Positions 27,901 to 40,519 of a stretch of DNA of 64,000 nucleotides are shown here, in pieces; position 1 is the stretch's first letter, and each line of letters begins with the position of its first letter. The translations under genes and the position numbers were made by a program. The notes under the pieces were generated by a model. That model was given only the letters and a program-made list of their open reading frames with translations. It searched no databases and was not told the origin of the DNA. This stretch comes from Blasia pusilla (Eukaryota > Marchantiophyta > Marchantiopsida > Blasiales), in NCBI GenBank assembly GCA_050084515.1, contig CM114271.1:41044001-41108000 (forward strand), given 5' to 3'.

Positions 27901-29041
27901 TGAACCTTGTGAGTCAAGAGATTCATCTATGGGACATTACTGAGGATGACAAAACAAGTAAACCCTTCAAGTATAAGGGGCACCGCCAAAGTCGTTTTGT
28001 GATTCGCTCTTGCTTTGGCGGGTCTGACCAAGCTTTCATTCTCAGTGGAAGTGAAGATTCTCAGGTGTGCACTTCCCCACCATGTTTATTGCTTATGTAG
28101 ATGTTACAGCTTCACTGTCACAAGTCTCTCAGCGAATCTATAAAATATGAATACGAAAAGATTAGCATGTGTTTGACTTGTGTTCACCTAATGCAGGAAA
28201 ACGGTACTTTCTGAAAATCCTATATATCATTGGGATTCCTGGAGTCTGTTGATGAAATATGACCTGAAATTTTAACTTAGCTTTGGAACAGTCTTACATA
28301 AACTGCTTGCCTAGAGGGACATATAAAGACATAGAAGTGTCACAAATTTGCTGTGCTACTCCCCTCTAAATTTTACTCTGTTCTCATTTGTTGGCAAGTC
28401 ACAAGTCTGGTCACCACAGAAGTATCTTGTATGTTTGCACATTTATGGCTTCACTTGAGAGATGAAATGCTTGTGACCCCTCTTCTTTGAGAAGTAGTGT
28501 CCAGGTCTTAGTCATGCCTTCAGTTGCTTCGATTGGGAAGCTCATACACCCTTACTATCAGCTTGTCACATACTGGGACTTTGTTCTCTGCGTCTCTGTT
28601 TACAAAAGAAAGTACAATTTTAATCTTCTGATAATACTTTGGTTAGGTGTCTGCTGGATTCAAATCTCCAATCAACGAGACATAATTATCTGCGAGGGTG
28701 AACTCAAGGGTTTATGGAAGTGCTGATGTGTGATAATTAGTTTCTCAGAAACTTCTAAAAGGAGTTGTTGAACTGTGCAGGTTTATCTATGGCATAGGGG
28801 TAATGGTGAGCTTTTAGAAAAATTGCCTGGTCACTCGGGGACAGTGAATTGTGTCAGCTGGAATCCAGTCAATCCACACATGTTCGCTTCAGCTAGTGAT
28901 GATCACACTATCCGAATTTGGGGTTTGAACAAGAGTCAGAGTCCTGCTAGAAGCAAGGGTAGCTGTTCTAGTAATGGTGGGATTGACCACCTTGTAAATG
29001 GTGGGACACGTGAGCTAATGGAAAAGCTTAGACCTTTCTAA
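24989..29041 (+). CDS. WDR26: WDR26/GID7-like LisH-CTLH-WD40 protein
   Basis: Four coding exons (24989-25777, 27096-27197, 27429-28064, 28781-29041), all phase-0 GT-AG introns, give 595 residues, close to plant WDR26 length. The first ATG in frame (24989) gives [17 protein letters not shown], like the acidic-then-PPLKR start of plant orthologues. Domains: LisH at ~61-91 ([20 protein letters not shown]), CTLH at ~97-158 ([15 protein letters not shown]), an internal block [12 protein letters not shown], then a WD40 propeller from ~264 to ~560 with repeats ending in IWE, LWD, IWD, LWD, LWH and IWG. The family acts in the GID/CTLH E3 ubiquitin ligase, bridging RanBPM-type subunits through LisH-CTLH. 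Conserved blocks include [17 protein letters not shown] and [13 protein letters not shown]. Intron 1 is the longest (1318 bp). No defect was seen. Confidence 0.95.
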
Positions 29042-31379
29042 GACCGCGTAGTTTCCTATCTTAGCCACTGGGTCAACCACCTGTCTCATCATTCTTTGTT
29101 GTATGTGTAAATAATCCTCATCATTGATTTTAGAGGGGCATAACTTATTGCTGTTCAGGTGCTGTATATGTCAGTTTGTATGGTGTCCCATCTTTCACTC
29201 GGCATTTTATGCCCTCATCCCTGAATAGTGGAAGTTACTGGTCACTAGGGCACCTCCACTGAAGGCACATTATAACATTGGTGGGATGGGCAGGAGGACT
29301 ATTGGTGTACTGACTCCATGGTGTTTAATCCTCATAGGTTAGGGCATTGTGGGGATGGAGTAATGTTAACTTGGTTACTGTACATCTGAGTCGTCCTTCC
29401 GGGTTTGAGGAGGATCAACACACGTGTGATGGTTAATTATTCCCCAAGATGTGTTTGAGGTTATCAAGGAGTCTTTGATATAAGTCCTGGACACTGATAG
29501 TTTTGTTTGGACACAACTGTCTTTATGAAACCATGAAGAGAATCATCAGGATTCTGGATATGTGAGCTAATTATATGAGCTAAGTTCACACCTGGAAATG
29601 TTGGGGGAAAACTCTTGCTTGGACAGGCCAGAGCAGGAAGGTCACCCGAGAGTGTACGAGCATGTTGGAACCACTGGTTGACTGGAGTGTGCCTGTGTGG
29701 CCATGATCCAATGACAGTCACATTGTCTCTTGTTCAAATTCCAATTCTAATAGTAGATATTCTTTACAGGTCAACACAACAGGAAGTCAGTAGAGTCCTC
29801 ACTTTTAGCTTTTGTACATTTGACTCCTTAATTTGATTAGTGGCTGTTAAAAATTGCTGATTATGTTCTATAAAATGCTTGCCCCTGTACAACAAATCTG
29901 AAGGTTAGCTTACACTTAGAGTACCCAATTATCCCTTCTGCTTATTTGCATCTAACCCTCTTGCATGCTTGAGATCTGTAGATTGTCTAAAACGTTTAGC
30001 TTATTTTGACCGAGTCAGGAGAAGGATGGCAATCTTGCACTCAGAGGCATGCAATTTCTTCCTTCTTCCGAGGTGATCATGTCATGCGGAGGATAGGATT
30101 GCCTGCACAAGTATGGGATGATGATATCAATGACATTTATTTTACTGTACTGCCCCACTTGCGGATGTGTTTGTCGTGCCCTAATTGCTAGATGCCTCTT
30201 ACACTAAATCAGTCCTTCCCCCACTGCAAACAGTTGGCAAGGTCCCCTTCAAGTCCCACCTTCAAGGCATCACACCACTTCAAGTCCCACTTGTGTTGAA
30301 ACCACTTTAAGTCCCACTAGCACAACAGAGTTGGAAGCAAATAGCATATGGAGTGCCTGGGACCAGGAACTTGGTAATGATGTTTTCTATCACACCTATT
30401 TGGTGTCGACGTCAGGTGAAAGCAAGCTGTGGTAATTGGAAAACAGTGTCCGCCAGCCCGAAATTCATACCTGTAGGATCTTTAGTTTACGAATGGGGCC
30501 ATATTTGTCATCGATTGGCCCAAAATCTGGTGTGGAGAGTGGTTACAGGATTGTCTACCTCCAAACTCGAGGCACTAATAAGAATAGTGGAATCATTAGA
30601 TAATTAGGGATGTTAACCATATACAGCCTCGGATTGTGCTAGTGATTCCTGCTTGCGATGGGTGCGTGCATGAGTCGAAAATGGAAGCAGACTGTACCTG
30701 AGCAGGTCTCGGTCCACTTTCATTTACGTAATCCCCTGATCTCGCCTACCAGCCGAGATTAATGTGTGAAATGAATTAATGCTTGTTTCTACACATGCCG
30801 GGCTTGCCTGGTGCGTCTTAAAGCCAGAGATTAAAACCCCATTTTGGTAGCTTTTGTACGTTTGATGAGCTACTTAAGTTCCAAAAGTTGGAATTCTATT
30901 TGTGATGCATAGTTCAGTTCCTTATCCTATTACAAAGTCTTAGTGCTTCAGGGGGAGTTTGAAGGTGGACTTCAATTAATTATGCTTTTTGATACAGATG
31001 ATCTTCCTGGTATATTTGATCACTTCCTGATTATCCTAAACATAATTAGACGGAAAGAGACTTAGGGTAAAGGAAAGAGAAGGATCGAGAAGCTAAAACC
31101 ACAGACCACCGAATGAAAATATTTCTTGGCGAAGAGTATCTACTTGATGAAATATACACGAAGACAATTCTAACCCTTGGACAGGCAATTAAATGTGAAC
31201 AAATCTGGGGAAAACTGCATCCGGTGGAAACAGCACATGTTGCTAGAGCTTAAAAGTCTTTGTCCATGCTGTGAGAGGAAATTTTACGATCCGTTCTGTC
31301 CATTTTATGTCATGCCACGTGATAGGGCTTGTCTTGAATATTTCATGGTTTCCTTTTGTCAGCGTTAAGCTTGGAATAG
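29042..31379. other. WDR26 3' flank and intergenic DNA
   Basis: The first few hundred bases are the probable 3' UTR. TAAATAATCC near 29106 is a weak near-upstream element candidate. The rest has ordinary base composition but no convincing ORF; the short ones at 29615, 30006, 30353 and 31177 show no motif. Confidence 0.4.
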
Positions 31380-31665
31380 TTGTGGAAGAGGAATGAGATT
31401 ATGAAAATTGCCATTTGGCCATCAAACTTGAAGCATAAAAATAGGTGAGCTGACGTCAACCTTTCCTTTAGTAATTCCTAGTGCATCTTGTTATGGATGA
31501 TTGCCCACAACCCATATTGTGATTGTGGAAGAGGAATGAGATTATGAAAATTGCCATTTGGCCATTAAACTTGAAGCATAAAAATAGGTGAGCTGACATC
31601 AACCTTTCCTTTAGTAATTCCTAGTGCATCTTGTTATGGATGATTACCCACAACCCATATTGTGA
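31380..31665. repeat. Tandem duplication, period 143 bp
   Basis: Copy 1 at 31380-31522 and copy 2 at 31523-31665 differ at only a few positions (CCATCAAAC/CCATTAAAC, GACGTCAACC/GACATCAACC, GATTGCCC/GATTACCC), so the duplication is recent relative to its surroundings. Confidence 0.93.
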
Positions 31666-31681
31666 ATATCATGTATGCGAG

Positions 31682-31912
31682 TTCACATATATAAGGTTTA
31701 GCATAGGTATGACTACAAAATTTTGATATTGTGCATAGGTATGACTACAAAATGTTGATATTTAGCATAACTCACATCTCATTAAGGTTGAGGTTAAATA
31801 GAATACAACCTAGTGTCTTCACATATAAGGTTTAGCATAGGTATGATTGCAAAATGTTGATGTTTAGCATATTCACATCTCAGAAAGGTTGAGGTTAAAT
31901 AGAATACAACTT
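31682..31912. repeat. Imperfect tandem duplication, about 137 bp period
   Basis: TTCACATATATAAGGTTTAG (31682) recurs as TTCACATATAAGGTTTAG (about 31819), each followed by GCATAGGTATGA, a TTGATATTTAGCATA-like segment and GGTTGAGGTTAAATAGAAT. Copy 1 has an extra internal repeat of GCATAGGTATGACTACAAAA. Confidence 0.85.
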
Positions 31913-32339
31913 AGTGTATGACATCATTCCTCTTTGTTTGTCCATAAAGAGACACTCGACTTAACCCTTGCAAAGTTGGAGACTTAGGTAGGGTCTCCAA
32001 GATAGAACAAGTCACACATCCCACAAAATTGAGTCAATTAAGTTGGATGGAGGTATTTAGTGGTCCAAATCTCCCTTTGTGCATAGTCGCTCCCTCGGGA
32101 ACCTCATCCCTTGACTTTTCACTACTCTCCCTAAATGGTTCGTTGAAACAGTAGGATGTTGATTAATTCTTCAAGGTAATCCCTAAATGAATTGCTTACA
32201 ACCTCATACATGACAAACATGAGTGATCGTAAGCTCAGGATAACTAGTCACTATCGAGGAGGGAAAGTAAGGGTCCCTCCCCTTCTATATATACCAGGGT
32301 TGTATATGAATAAATTCCATATCCGCAAAAATTTCCATG

Positions 32340-32535
32340 TCCATGGGGGCCTAATTGTGAATCTTGGCGGGCCACGCCACGAGTGCGGGCGCTGTTAGCT
32401 TGGGTCTATGTTGTGGGCTCCGTGTGAGCTCCCCACAAGCTCGGATGCAGGGTCTAGTGCAAGCCGGGTATGTTCGTCCCATGGACGGACTTGTCTGTTT
32501 TGGAGCAACCTTGATGTATAATTCTTGAGTTATCT
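32340..32535 (+). repeat. GC-rich MITE-like repeat, copy 2 (fragment)
   Basis: This shares AGCTTGGGTCTATGTTGTGGGCTC-type sequence with the copy at 41688-41942 (GAGCTTGGGTCTACGTTACGG) and ends in a GGACGGACTTGTCTG segment followed by GCAACCTTG, the family's right end. The left boundary is uncertain. Confidence 0.5.
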
Positions 32536-32722
32536 TGGAAACCCCAATTCCTAGATAACCTCTCTCGTGCACTTATAGATTATGACACAATATACATTGT
32601 TATCACCGTCCATACACATAAAATACCAAATCCAACATATAATCATTGAGTCCAACACAAATGCAATTATATACTTAAATATCTCTAATAAAATGGAAAT
32701 TATCTCATAACTGTATTTCTTT

Positions 32723-32727
<5 letters not shown>

Positions 32728-32810
<83 letters not shown>

Positions 32811-32936
32811 AGATTCCATATCCATTGTCCATGAGATCTCCAGTATCCTATTTTCAGCTTCTCTGAATCTTGGATAAGATGGGTGGAAGATTCGTACACT
32901 TAGAACCAGAGGGATCATCACATGAGGGCTTGAGAG

Positions 32937-33014
<78 letters not shown>
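32728..33014. repeat. Inverted pair of compound microsatellites
   Basis: (CT)25 then (AT)15 occupies 32728-32808, and (TA)18 then (GA)21 occupies 32938-33014. The two blocks are reverse complements of each other, separated by 129 bp of ordinary sequence. The whole could fold into a long hairpin. Confidence 0.95.
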
Positions 33015-33019
<5 letters not shown>

Positions 33020-36000
33020 ATGACTACTCTAATAGTATATATGGTTCCTCAAATGAATTCTAAATCAGCCCAAAACAGGGGTTAACCTTGAAAGGAGTCA
33101 TTTTACATGATTTCCATACCATTAAGATGATGTGGAAGAAATAATACATCCATTCTTGTGACATGAACAAGATGATAAGACAACTTGATAGATGATGTGG
33201 ATGAATGATATGGACTTAAAAACAAACAAAATTATTCATAATTGTGTGCACATGGTTATGCTAACTACCTACCCAATCATTTATTGTGTGACCACATACC
33301 ATTAGAGTAGTCATTTCATGACCAAGATATTCAACACGTGTCGAAAACTATACAGTATCCAATTATATAATAACATATTTGGAAATATTTAATAGTGGGG
33401 AGATTTATATTACTCCACAATAGAGTCATATCATGAGGTTATTTCTTTGATGTAACGATTGAGAATGATCATTTTAGTCATTACCAATAACTTATGATGT
33501 CTTGCATTATGACTATGCGCATCTCCGAATTATAATTTGCGGTATTTTTTGGGTACTAGTATGAATGAGGGATTCATTGATGTATGACCAAGAGGTTATA
33601 TCAAGTGCAATAGTGAGTGTGATATTATCGCACGAGTAATAAAATTATTAAAAGTTTGGAATTTGAATCTTTTGTTATGACTCACTTAGTAGCAAGATGG
33701 GATTGGTCTCATACTTTGTAAAGCATTGTTTATTGGTAGTTCCTTGATCAATGAAAAAAATCTATTAAGCTCAATATTTTAGGGATTCGAGATACTAGTT
33801 AATACAACACAAAATGTTGCAAAGTGTCATGTCCCAACATGGTCCCACAACTGGTCCATGATCCTTGCGATCCACACATGGTGTTATGCTAGCTGACATC
33901 ACTTGTGCAACATGGTCCTTACCAAACGACACAACATCTACCATTGGTTGGTCCTCTTGCAAGTTACCAACCTCACTCCCCATTGAAGAGTGCAATGCAA
34001 AAATCAGAACTGCATGTTGCTATATACCATTCACATCGCCAATCATATGCACTAGAAAGTAACTCATCCCACCATAAGTTGATTTCCAATTGAGCCGATA
34101 AAACTCATGTATGGACTTTTCGGCCGTTTTTGTGGAGTTTTTTCTTGCCCCTTGCAGCCTTGAACGTAACGCTCCATCCCTCCACTTACCCCATGTGTCC
34201 GCCTGCACATGCTCTTTTTGCCAACCTCTCCCTCATCCTCCAATCTCATGCCTCATGATAACCTCGTTTACCCATAAAGAACAAGCCATAGAAGTATGGT
34301 CGTACTTGAATAGCGCATTCAAAAGCTCATCAGAACCGTCTGTTTTGTGATTCATGAGTTTTTTTTTCCCCTTTGCATGACCCAAAGGCCATGGACATGT
34401 CCACACTAGTTTGTACTAAGAACAATCTTGTCCATTTTTTTTCAACCTTTGCTCATTTAAAAGCTGAAATGATCCCACATTATTTGAAAATATAGAATTG
34501 TCTTATATCTGACTTTGCAAGAAAAATGTCTTTTCCGTTTTCGATTTAGGAAGCAAGAAATTCCCCTTCCCTATCCCAATCTCCAATTCTCATATTCTCC
34601 TCTCATTTAGACTTGGCCTTAAATTTTGTGAGATAGATAGCTAAATTCTGCTGAAGCCCATGTGAAAGTAATTTACGCGCTTTGCATGGTGAGAAAGAAC
34701 CTTACAAAGCAAAAGGCTTAGTTTCTTATCAATCTTATTATGGACCCATACTGGTAGAATGAAAACAAAGTATTTTCGTAACATGAGTGAAAGAAACATA
34801 TTTGTTCTGGCCAGATGTCTAATGAGCTCAAAGGAATGTAGGATCCGCATCATCAACACGCGTACACGCGTCCTTTTCGCGGCTTGCTTCCCCCGAGGAA
34901 TGCATGGACTCGACCCATGGACGGGCCGATGAAGGTGATCCTGTCAGAACAATTTTGGTGTAGCTGGCTGGCGACACGTTTAGGGTTAGCACGCGGAAAC
35001 TAGGCTCGTCAGCATTGCGATTTTTGATGCGGGTGGTCTTACTTGACGTATTTTGGACATGCGCAGGCTATTAATGAGGCTAAGGTTCGTAAACCCGCAA
35101 TTCCAGCGGCGACGGATCGGACGGTGGGCTAGTCTCCAAAGTCCAGAGGCTGCATGGCAGGAATCCGACCATCTGCTCAAAGAATCTGTGCACATGGTTC
35201 GGCCCCAGGGAGATGATGTATTTCGTTGACGCGAAAGACGAGGATCATAACGCCTCCGAAATCTGGTATTTATAGTTTTATCACTGGTTGAGATCGATCT
35301 CCTATTCTTGTTGTCCGCGAGCCGCGGCTCGTTGCACAGTTCGCACACCCGACCAATTTAAGGTGACAGTCGGATGATGGCGTTAAGTTCAGGAGGAAGA
35401 GGCGGAGAGGGTTGCAGACGATTTAATTACGCGATCCGTGATCTCTTACGGGAAAGGTTTGACGATGAGTTTCTAGGGCTTCACGGGACGGAATGGCAGC
35501 CACAGATACCCGAAGAAATTGGGATACGAGGGCTTTCGATTCCTGCCTAGAGTCTCCGTTGGATGTTTCGACTGTCGTGCTAAGAAATTGTGCACCTCGC
35601 AACTACCGCTCAAAGGAAATCTCCGTCCGGTCCTTTCGTGGTCTGCGGACGAGTGGTCGTAATCTAGACGACTACTGGAATTACCACCAAGAGAGTGCTC
35701 TCCTTCCAATTGCATTTATTGCTCTAAGGCAGCAAGCGGGCCCGACCGGCCTCCATTGCACCAATAATGTTACAAAAAGTTTATGAAGAGAATCGGCTGA
35801 TGCAGAAGTGACGTGCCTATCTGAGGCAAACAATTTTAGAAGAACGCGGGAATGAAGTCTAGACTACCCAATCTCACGAGTCTGTTTTCCAAGGGAGAAT
35901 ACAGAAACCTTTCATATGTTGTACTGAACCACTAAAAAACTGACCTTAGAACAGTGGTTAGCTCGGATTTCAATCATGTGAGAGATGGATCTCCATACTC

Positions 36001-36567
36001 GAGGAGCTTTCGAGTTGGTGTGCTGACTGATTACTTCCGCGTCGGAGTGAATCAAGATCGATCGAAACCTCGAGGAGGCAGGAGGTTCCAAAGTTAAACC
36101 TCGTACGCAATCAGGAGCCTTGGTGAACCCTGCTGTTATTCAAGGATCGTATTTCCGGCAACCATCCCACCCTCCGCAACTCAATCCACAATATAGGATA
36201 TGGGCTGACCCTATACTGTGACTCCGAAAATCCTCGTACAGTAGTTGTATTGTTTACCAACTCTTCAGATCTTCCTCGGGAACCGTCAAAACACTTTCCT
36301 CTACTCTTGAAGGCCACCCTTTTGTTGGTACAACGGATCCTGCAGTTTCGCTCCTTGGCTCCTCCAACAAATTACCTGAGGAAGGACCCCTCAGAATCCT
36401 CCATCTGCAGGGATCACCAATTCCCCGGATCCTGATGACGGAAGAAAATAGCGCAATTCCAGGAAATTAATCTTCCGCTCGTAACTCATGCCGGAATTTC
36501 AGAGCATGGAACAGACGTGCTGGTGGTAGTTTCAGTTGACTTGAGTGAAGAACCTCCGACCTCTCCA
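33015..36567. other. Intergenic DNA and 3' flank of the receptor kinase gene
   Basis: AT-rich to ~34850, then of mixed composition. No ORF has a recognisable motif: 34986-35348 (minus) and 35493-35786 (plus) are the longest and look like chance. The stretch 36100-36567 should contain the 3' UTR of the minus-strand kinase gene. Confidence 0.4.
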
Positions 36568-39195
36568 TTAAGAGTGTTGTTCAAACGTTCGAGTAGGAGT
36601 GCGTGATTCAGAGTATGGAGACAACTCCGATGGATTTTCGACGTAGGAAGTAGGCGCCTCAATATCGTCCTTCGACTTCTCCGCAGATGTGTCATACGCT
36701 GATCTTGATGTATCATCTCCATTATCGTTGCCACTATCAGAGAGTGGCCTGACATCTTCCAGCATCTTGACGACTTGATCCATTGTCGGTCTTTGATCCG
36801 GAACATGAGTTACACACTGCATAGCGACTTGCAGCATTTGCACCATCTCTTCCTCGATGTTTTGATACCTCATCAGCTCAAGGTCGAACACTTCAGCAGT
36901 CCACTCTTCCCGCACCACAGACTGCACCCATCTAGGCAAATCAATGCCTTCGTCATTCAAAGTAGCCTGAGTTGGAGCTTTCCCAGTAAGTAGCTCCAAC
37001 AGAAGCACACCGAAGCTGTAGACATCTGCCTTTGTGGTCACCTTCCGCGTCTCCACGACTTCCGGAGCTCGGTATCCAACAATCCTTGAAGCGGCCGCAG
37101 TCGAACTGAGAAGTTGTGCAAGTCCGAAGTCAGAAACACACGCCTCCAGATCCCTCGTGAGTAGAACATTCGAGGATTTGATATTTCCGTGGGTGAAGTT
37201 ATGCTCGCTGTGAAGGCACGCAAGGCCGCGGGCAGCTCCCGTGGCAATACGGACACGCGTAATCCAGTCCAGCGGCGTGCGCGAACCGCCTTTGGTGCCT
37301 GAGGAGAAACTCAAGGCAGACAACGACAAAACATGATGAGTAAGACCTTCCATGAGCGTTATTCTCCGGGATAGCACATGTCTTACACATGACCAGCTGG
37401 TAGGAAATTCCGAGCCTTACGAGCAAACTCGCATTTCGACCAAGGCCATTTGTGAGACTGCAAGTCTCTCAGACGACCCCAGAAAGGTTCTACGGGCAAA
37501 ATGTCAGGAGGAAGACGGCCGGACTTCCAGCATTACGATGCGGACGGAGCCGGAAATTGAATGTGGCTTCTTAGAAGTAAATGATGCATAAGACAGCAAC
37601 ATTCGCTGCAATGAACGCTGAGAAAGCTCGGCTTCGATTACCCAGATCAAACCGCAATAGTGATGAGACGGCGTCGGGTTAGTGGGAAACCGCAACGCAG
37701 TAAGCAATGCAAAGCAGCGATTGAAGTTCGAGGCTACATTCAGCGCTTTCCAACTGTGGATAGATCATTGCTTGCTCTTCCCAGTGCACATGCAGACAAG
37801 TCCCGCACTGTGGGCAGAGGCAATCGAAATAATGCAAGGAGAACAGTGGACAAGAACTCAAGTAAGAGAAAACGTACCGTGGAGCAGCGATGACAGGCTA
37901 CCAGAGGGCATGTAGTCATATACGAGAAGCTTTTCATCTTTGGAGAAATAGTAGGCCCGGAGGGGTATCAAATTTCGGTGATGCAATCTTCCGATATAAT
38001 CGATTTGCGCTTCGAAATCTTTCTTCGTGGTAGTCACATCCTTCAGGCGTTTCACGGCAACTATGCTTCCGTCTTCAAGCACTGCCTTGTAAGCCGTACC
38101 GACACTGCCCTTGCCCAAAACCTCTGCGGAGGCTCTTAAGAGATCCTCCAAGTCGAATGTGTAACGCTTGCCCTCAAAGAAAACCAACTTACTACGCTCG
38201 GGCTCCTGCATTGAGCTGGAGTACTCATCCTTAGATTCCTCTGTCTTTCCGAGTCCTGCCTCACCTTTGGGGGACTTCGCAGCCTTGCGGCCTTTCCGTC
38301 TGAAGTAGCACAGTATGCAAACGACGGTCAGCAGAAGAAGTAAAGCAGCATCTCCTACGACAATGGCGACAATGGCTCCGGTGCCAAGCTTATTCTTCTT
38401 CTGCTTCCCGGGATCAGGCCCTCTACTGGATGGGCCAGTTTCTCCCTCCGATGGTGCAGGTGCAGGGGGGAGTAAAAGAGTTTCACAGGTTTCGTTTGTC
38501 GGAGGCCCGCAGATGGCCAGGTTTCCTACGAAGCTGCTTGGGGGGAAAGATTGCAGGGATACAGGAATGGGACCGGACAAGTCGTTGTTAGCTACACTGA
38601 ACGAAGTGAGGGAAGGAAGAGTGATGTTGGGAATATCTCCAGACAATCGGTTGTCTTGCAGAAAAATGGTCTTCACGAAACCGAGTCCGCTGAGAGATGG
38701 CGGAATGCTACCGTTGAATCTGTTGTTTGCGAAGTTCACGTGGACGAGGCGGGGCCAAGCTGAAAAATTAGATGGCAAGGGTCCAGTGAACTCGTTGTTT
38801 TGGAAGTAGAGACTCTTCACGTGGAGGAGATTGGGCAAGTCGTAAGGAAGGCTCCCGAACAACCTGTTAGAGTGCAAACTGATTACACGAATTTGGTCAA
38901 GCTGTCCCAATGTATCAGGAGGAATCGTGCCGTTTAACACCTGTCCTGGGAGACGAAGTTCCCACACCCGACTTAGACTGTCACAAGCCACCCCTTGCCA
39001 GGAACAACCGGAGGTGTTAGCTGCTCCCCAGTCGGACAATCTGTTCAGCGGATCAACAGCTTCTTTGAAGGCGAGGAGCGCTTGCGTGTCCGAGCTCGCG
39101 TCTCCTCCATGCGAGGGAACTACCACGCCGAGGGAGAGGAACAGTACCATTGCCATCCAAACTCGCCACTCTGAACGCTTCCTGAACTTCCACAT
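36568..39195 (-). CDS. LRR receptor-like pseudokinase (LRR subfamily III)
   Basis: Two exons, 39195-37878 and 37298-36568, join at CACG|GC (HG then TKGG) to give 682 residues. Parts: signal peptide ~1-30; LRRNT ~36-75 ([20 protein letters not shown], then CSWQGVAC); about five LRRs to ~230; proline-rich juxtamembrane; one membrane helix 273-297 ([16 protein letters not shown]) followed by FRRKGRK; kinase-like domain ~355-635. The Gly loop is GKGSVG (361-366) and the ATP lysine VAVK is present (382). The catalytic loop is HGN (476-478) instead of HRD, while DFG (496-498) is kept. Loss of the catalytic Asp is typical of subfamily III (RKL1/RLK902 type), so it probably signals as an atypical or inactive kinase at the plasma membrane. 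The intron position just after GSLSSLLHG is normal for the group. Ligand unknown. Confidence 0.95.
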
Positions 39196-40519
39196 TCTGA
39201 TTTATGAACAATCAATCAATCAGAGTAGGCAGAAAATCCTGCCAGATAGAAGCTCGAGGATACCAACGACCCGCGAATGACTACATGCACATCATCCCTA
39301 GCTCGGCGAGCCGTCAACACCTCGCCGAACAAATCACAACTCCCGTGTCAGCTGCCGATCAGCCTTTCTCCGCGAGAGCGCTTCGGAAGGGTATATCACG
39401 ACGACCTACGAGGGACGAGCACACAAAGGTGCGGCTGAGTGAGCGTCAACGCACTGGTTGTGCCCTTACAGGTTGACTCGTACCGGCATTGTCAAGCACC
39501 GAATACTTATAAACCCGTGCATTCAGAGCTTCGAAAATTCGATCCTGTCATCCGCATTTCCAACAGGATGCGAGACCTCTCCCCAAACCATCGGAGCAGA
39601 CGTAGTAGTGCTCCGCTCAGCACAAACACCCTGCCCGTTCAATCTATCTCTTAGTCCGAGCGCACGCGATCGAAGTGGGAATCGTATATCGCAGTCTTAA
39701 GCTACAAAGACGATCCGGCATGATCTCGCTCTCTCCACTTTGCCTCTATCTTAGCGGGGAGGCGCTCTGTGATCTATGATCTGGGAGGGCCGAGACTCTC
39801 CCAAGGACGGAAGGCGAGGAGTGCCTCACTGGACGCAGGAAACCGTATGAAAGGATGGATGGACGGACACTAGCCAGGTGCCGGTGACTGTGCATGGGCG
39901 GGCCCGTCGGTCTATCCGTCCGACACTCGATCACCTCGCCGCGTCGCCGTCAAACCTGACCCGGCGCTCCTCCCTTGGACCGATGGTCCGCCTTTTCTGC
40001 ACCTGAACACACCGGCTCTGCGCTTAGCGCCCGACATAGCGAACCCGGCGCCGGTCCTAGAACTCACCGGGATCTCTCTCCACTACGGGTTGGCGCGATC
40101 GCATGACGAGACCCTTTACTGGTCGTGAATTGAGAACGGCTAGAGGATGCGGAAAGTTTGAAACTCTGTCGGTACGCGGAACGAAACGAGATCCATCCGT
40201 TGATTCCGTTCGGGGCCGTAGGAGCGGAGCGGAGCGGGGCAGGGCAGGCTGGACTGACGTACGCGCGCGGCTGGCTCTTACAGCGAGGATTTTTTCCACG
40301 GCGGAGGCCAAGCGGGAAAGCGAATGAGTATCAACAGTGGACTACACTCCCCACTGCTAAGCACGCAATTAAAACCTGATTAACGGTATCTAAATCTACG
40401 AGGCGCATACGTTCGTTAGGATTGTCGCCATCCTTTGGACCCACCAATAATTGGACTGATTAGTGACTGAGTTAACATAGCGATCTACAGTACTAGACTA
40501 AACGGGCGATTTTTTCTTC
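39196..40519 (-). promoter_or_regulatory. GC-rich upstream region of the receptor kinase gene
   Basis: GC-rich with many CpGs (especially 40180-40290), dropping sharply to AT-rich DNA after ~40340. No ORF here is convincing. The region probably holds the leader and promoter of the minus-strand kinase gene. Confidence 0.4.
39502..39514 (-). promoter_or_regulatory. Possible TATA box of the receptor kinase gene
   Basis: On the minus strand this reads GTTTATAAGTATT, about 310 bases before the start codon. Position and sequence fit a plant TATA element, but no transcript start is known. Confidence 0.3.

Noticed and set aside
38315-38809. 164-codon plus-strand ORF
   Set aside because: Antisense shadow of the receptor kinase exon 1.
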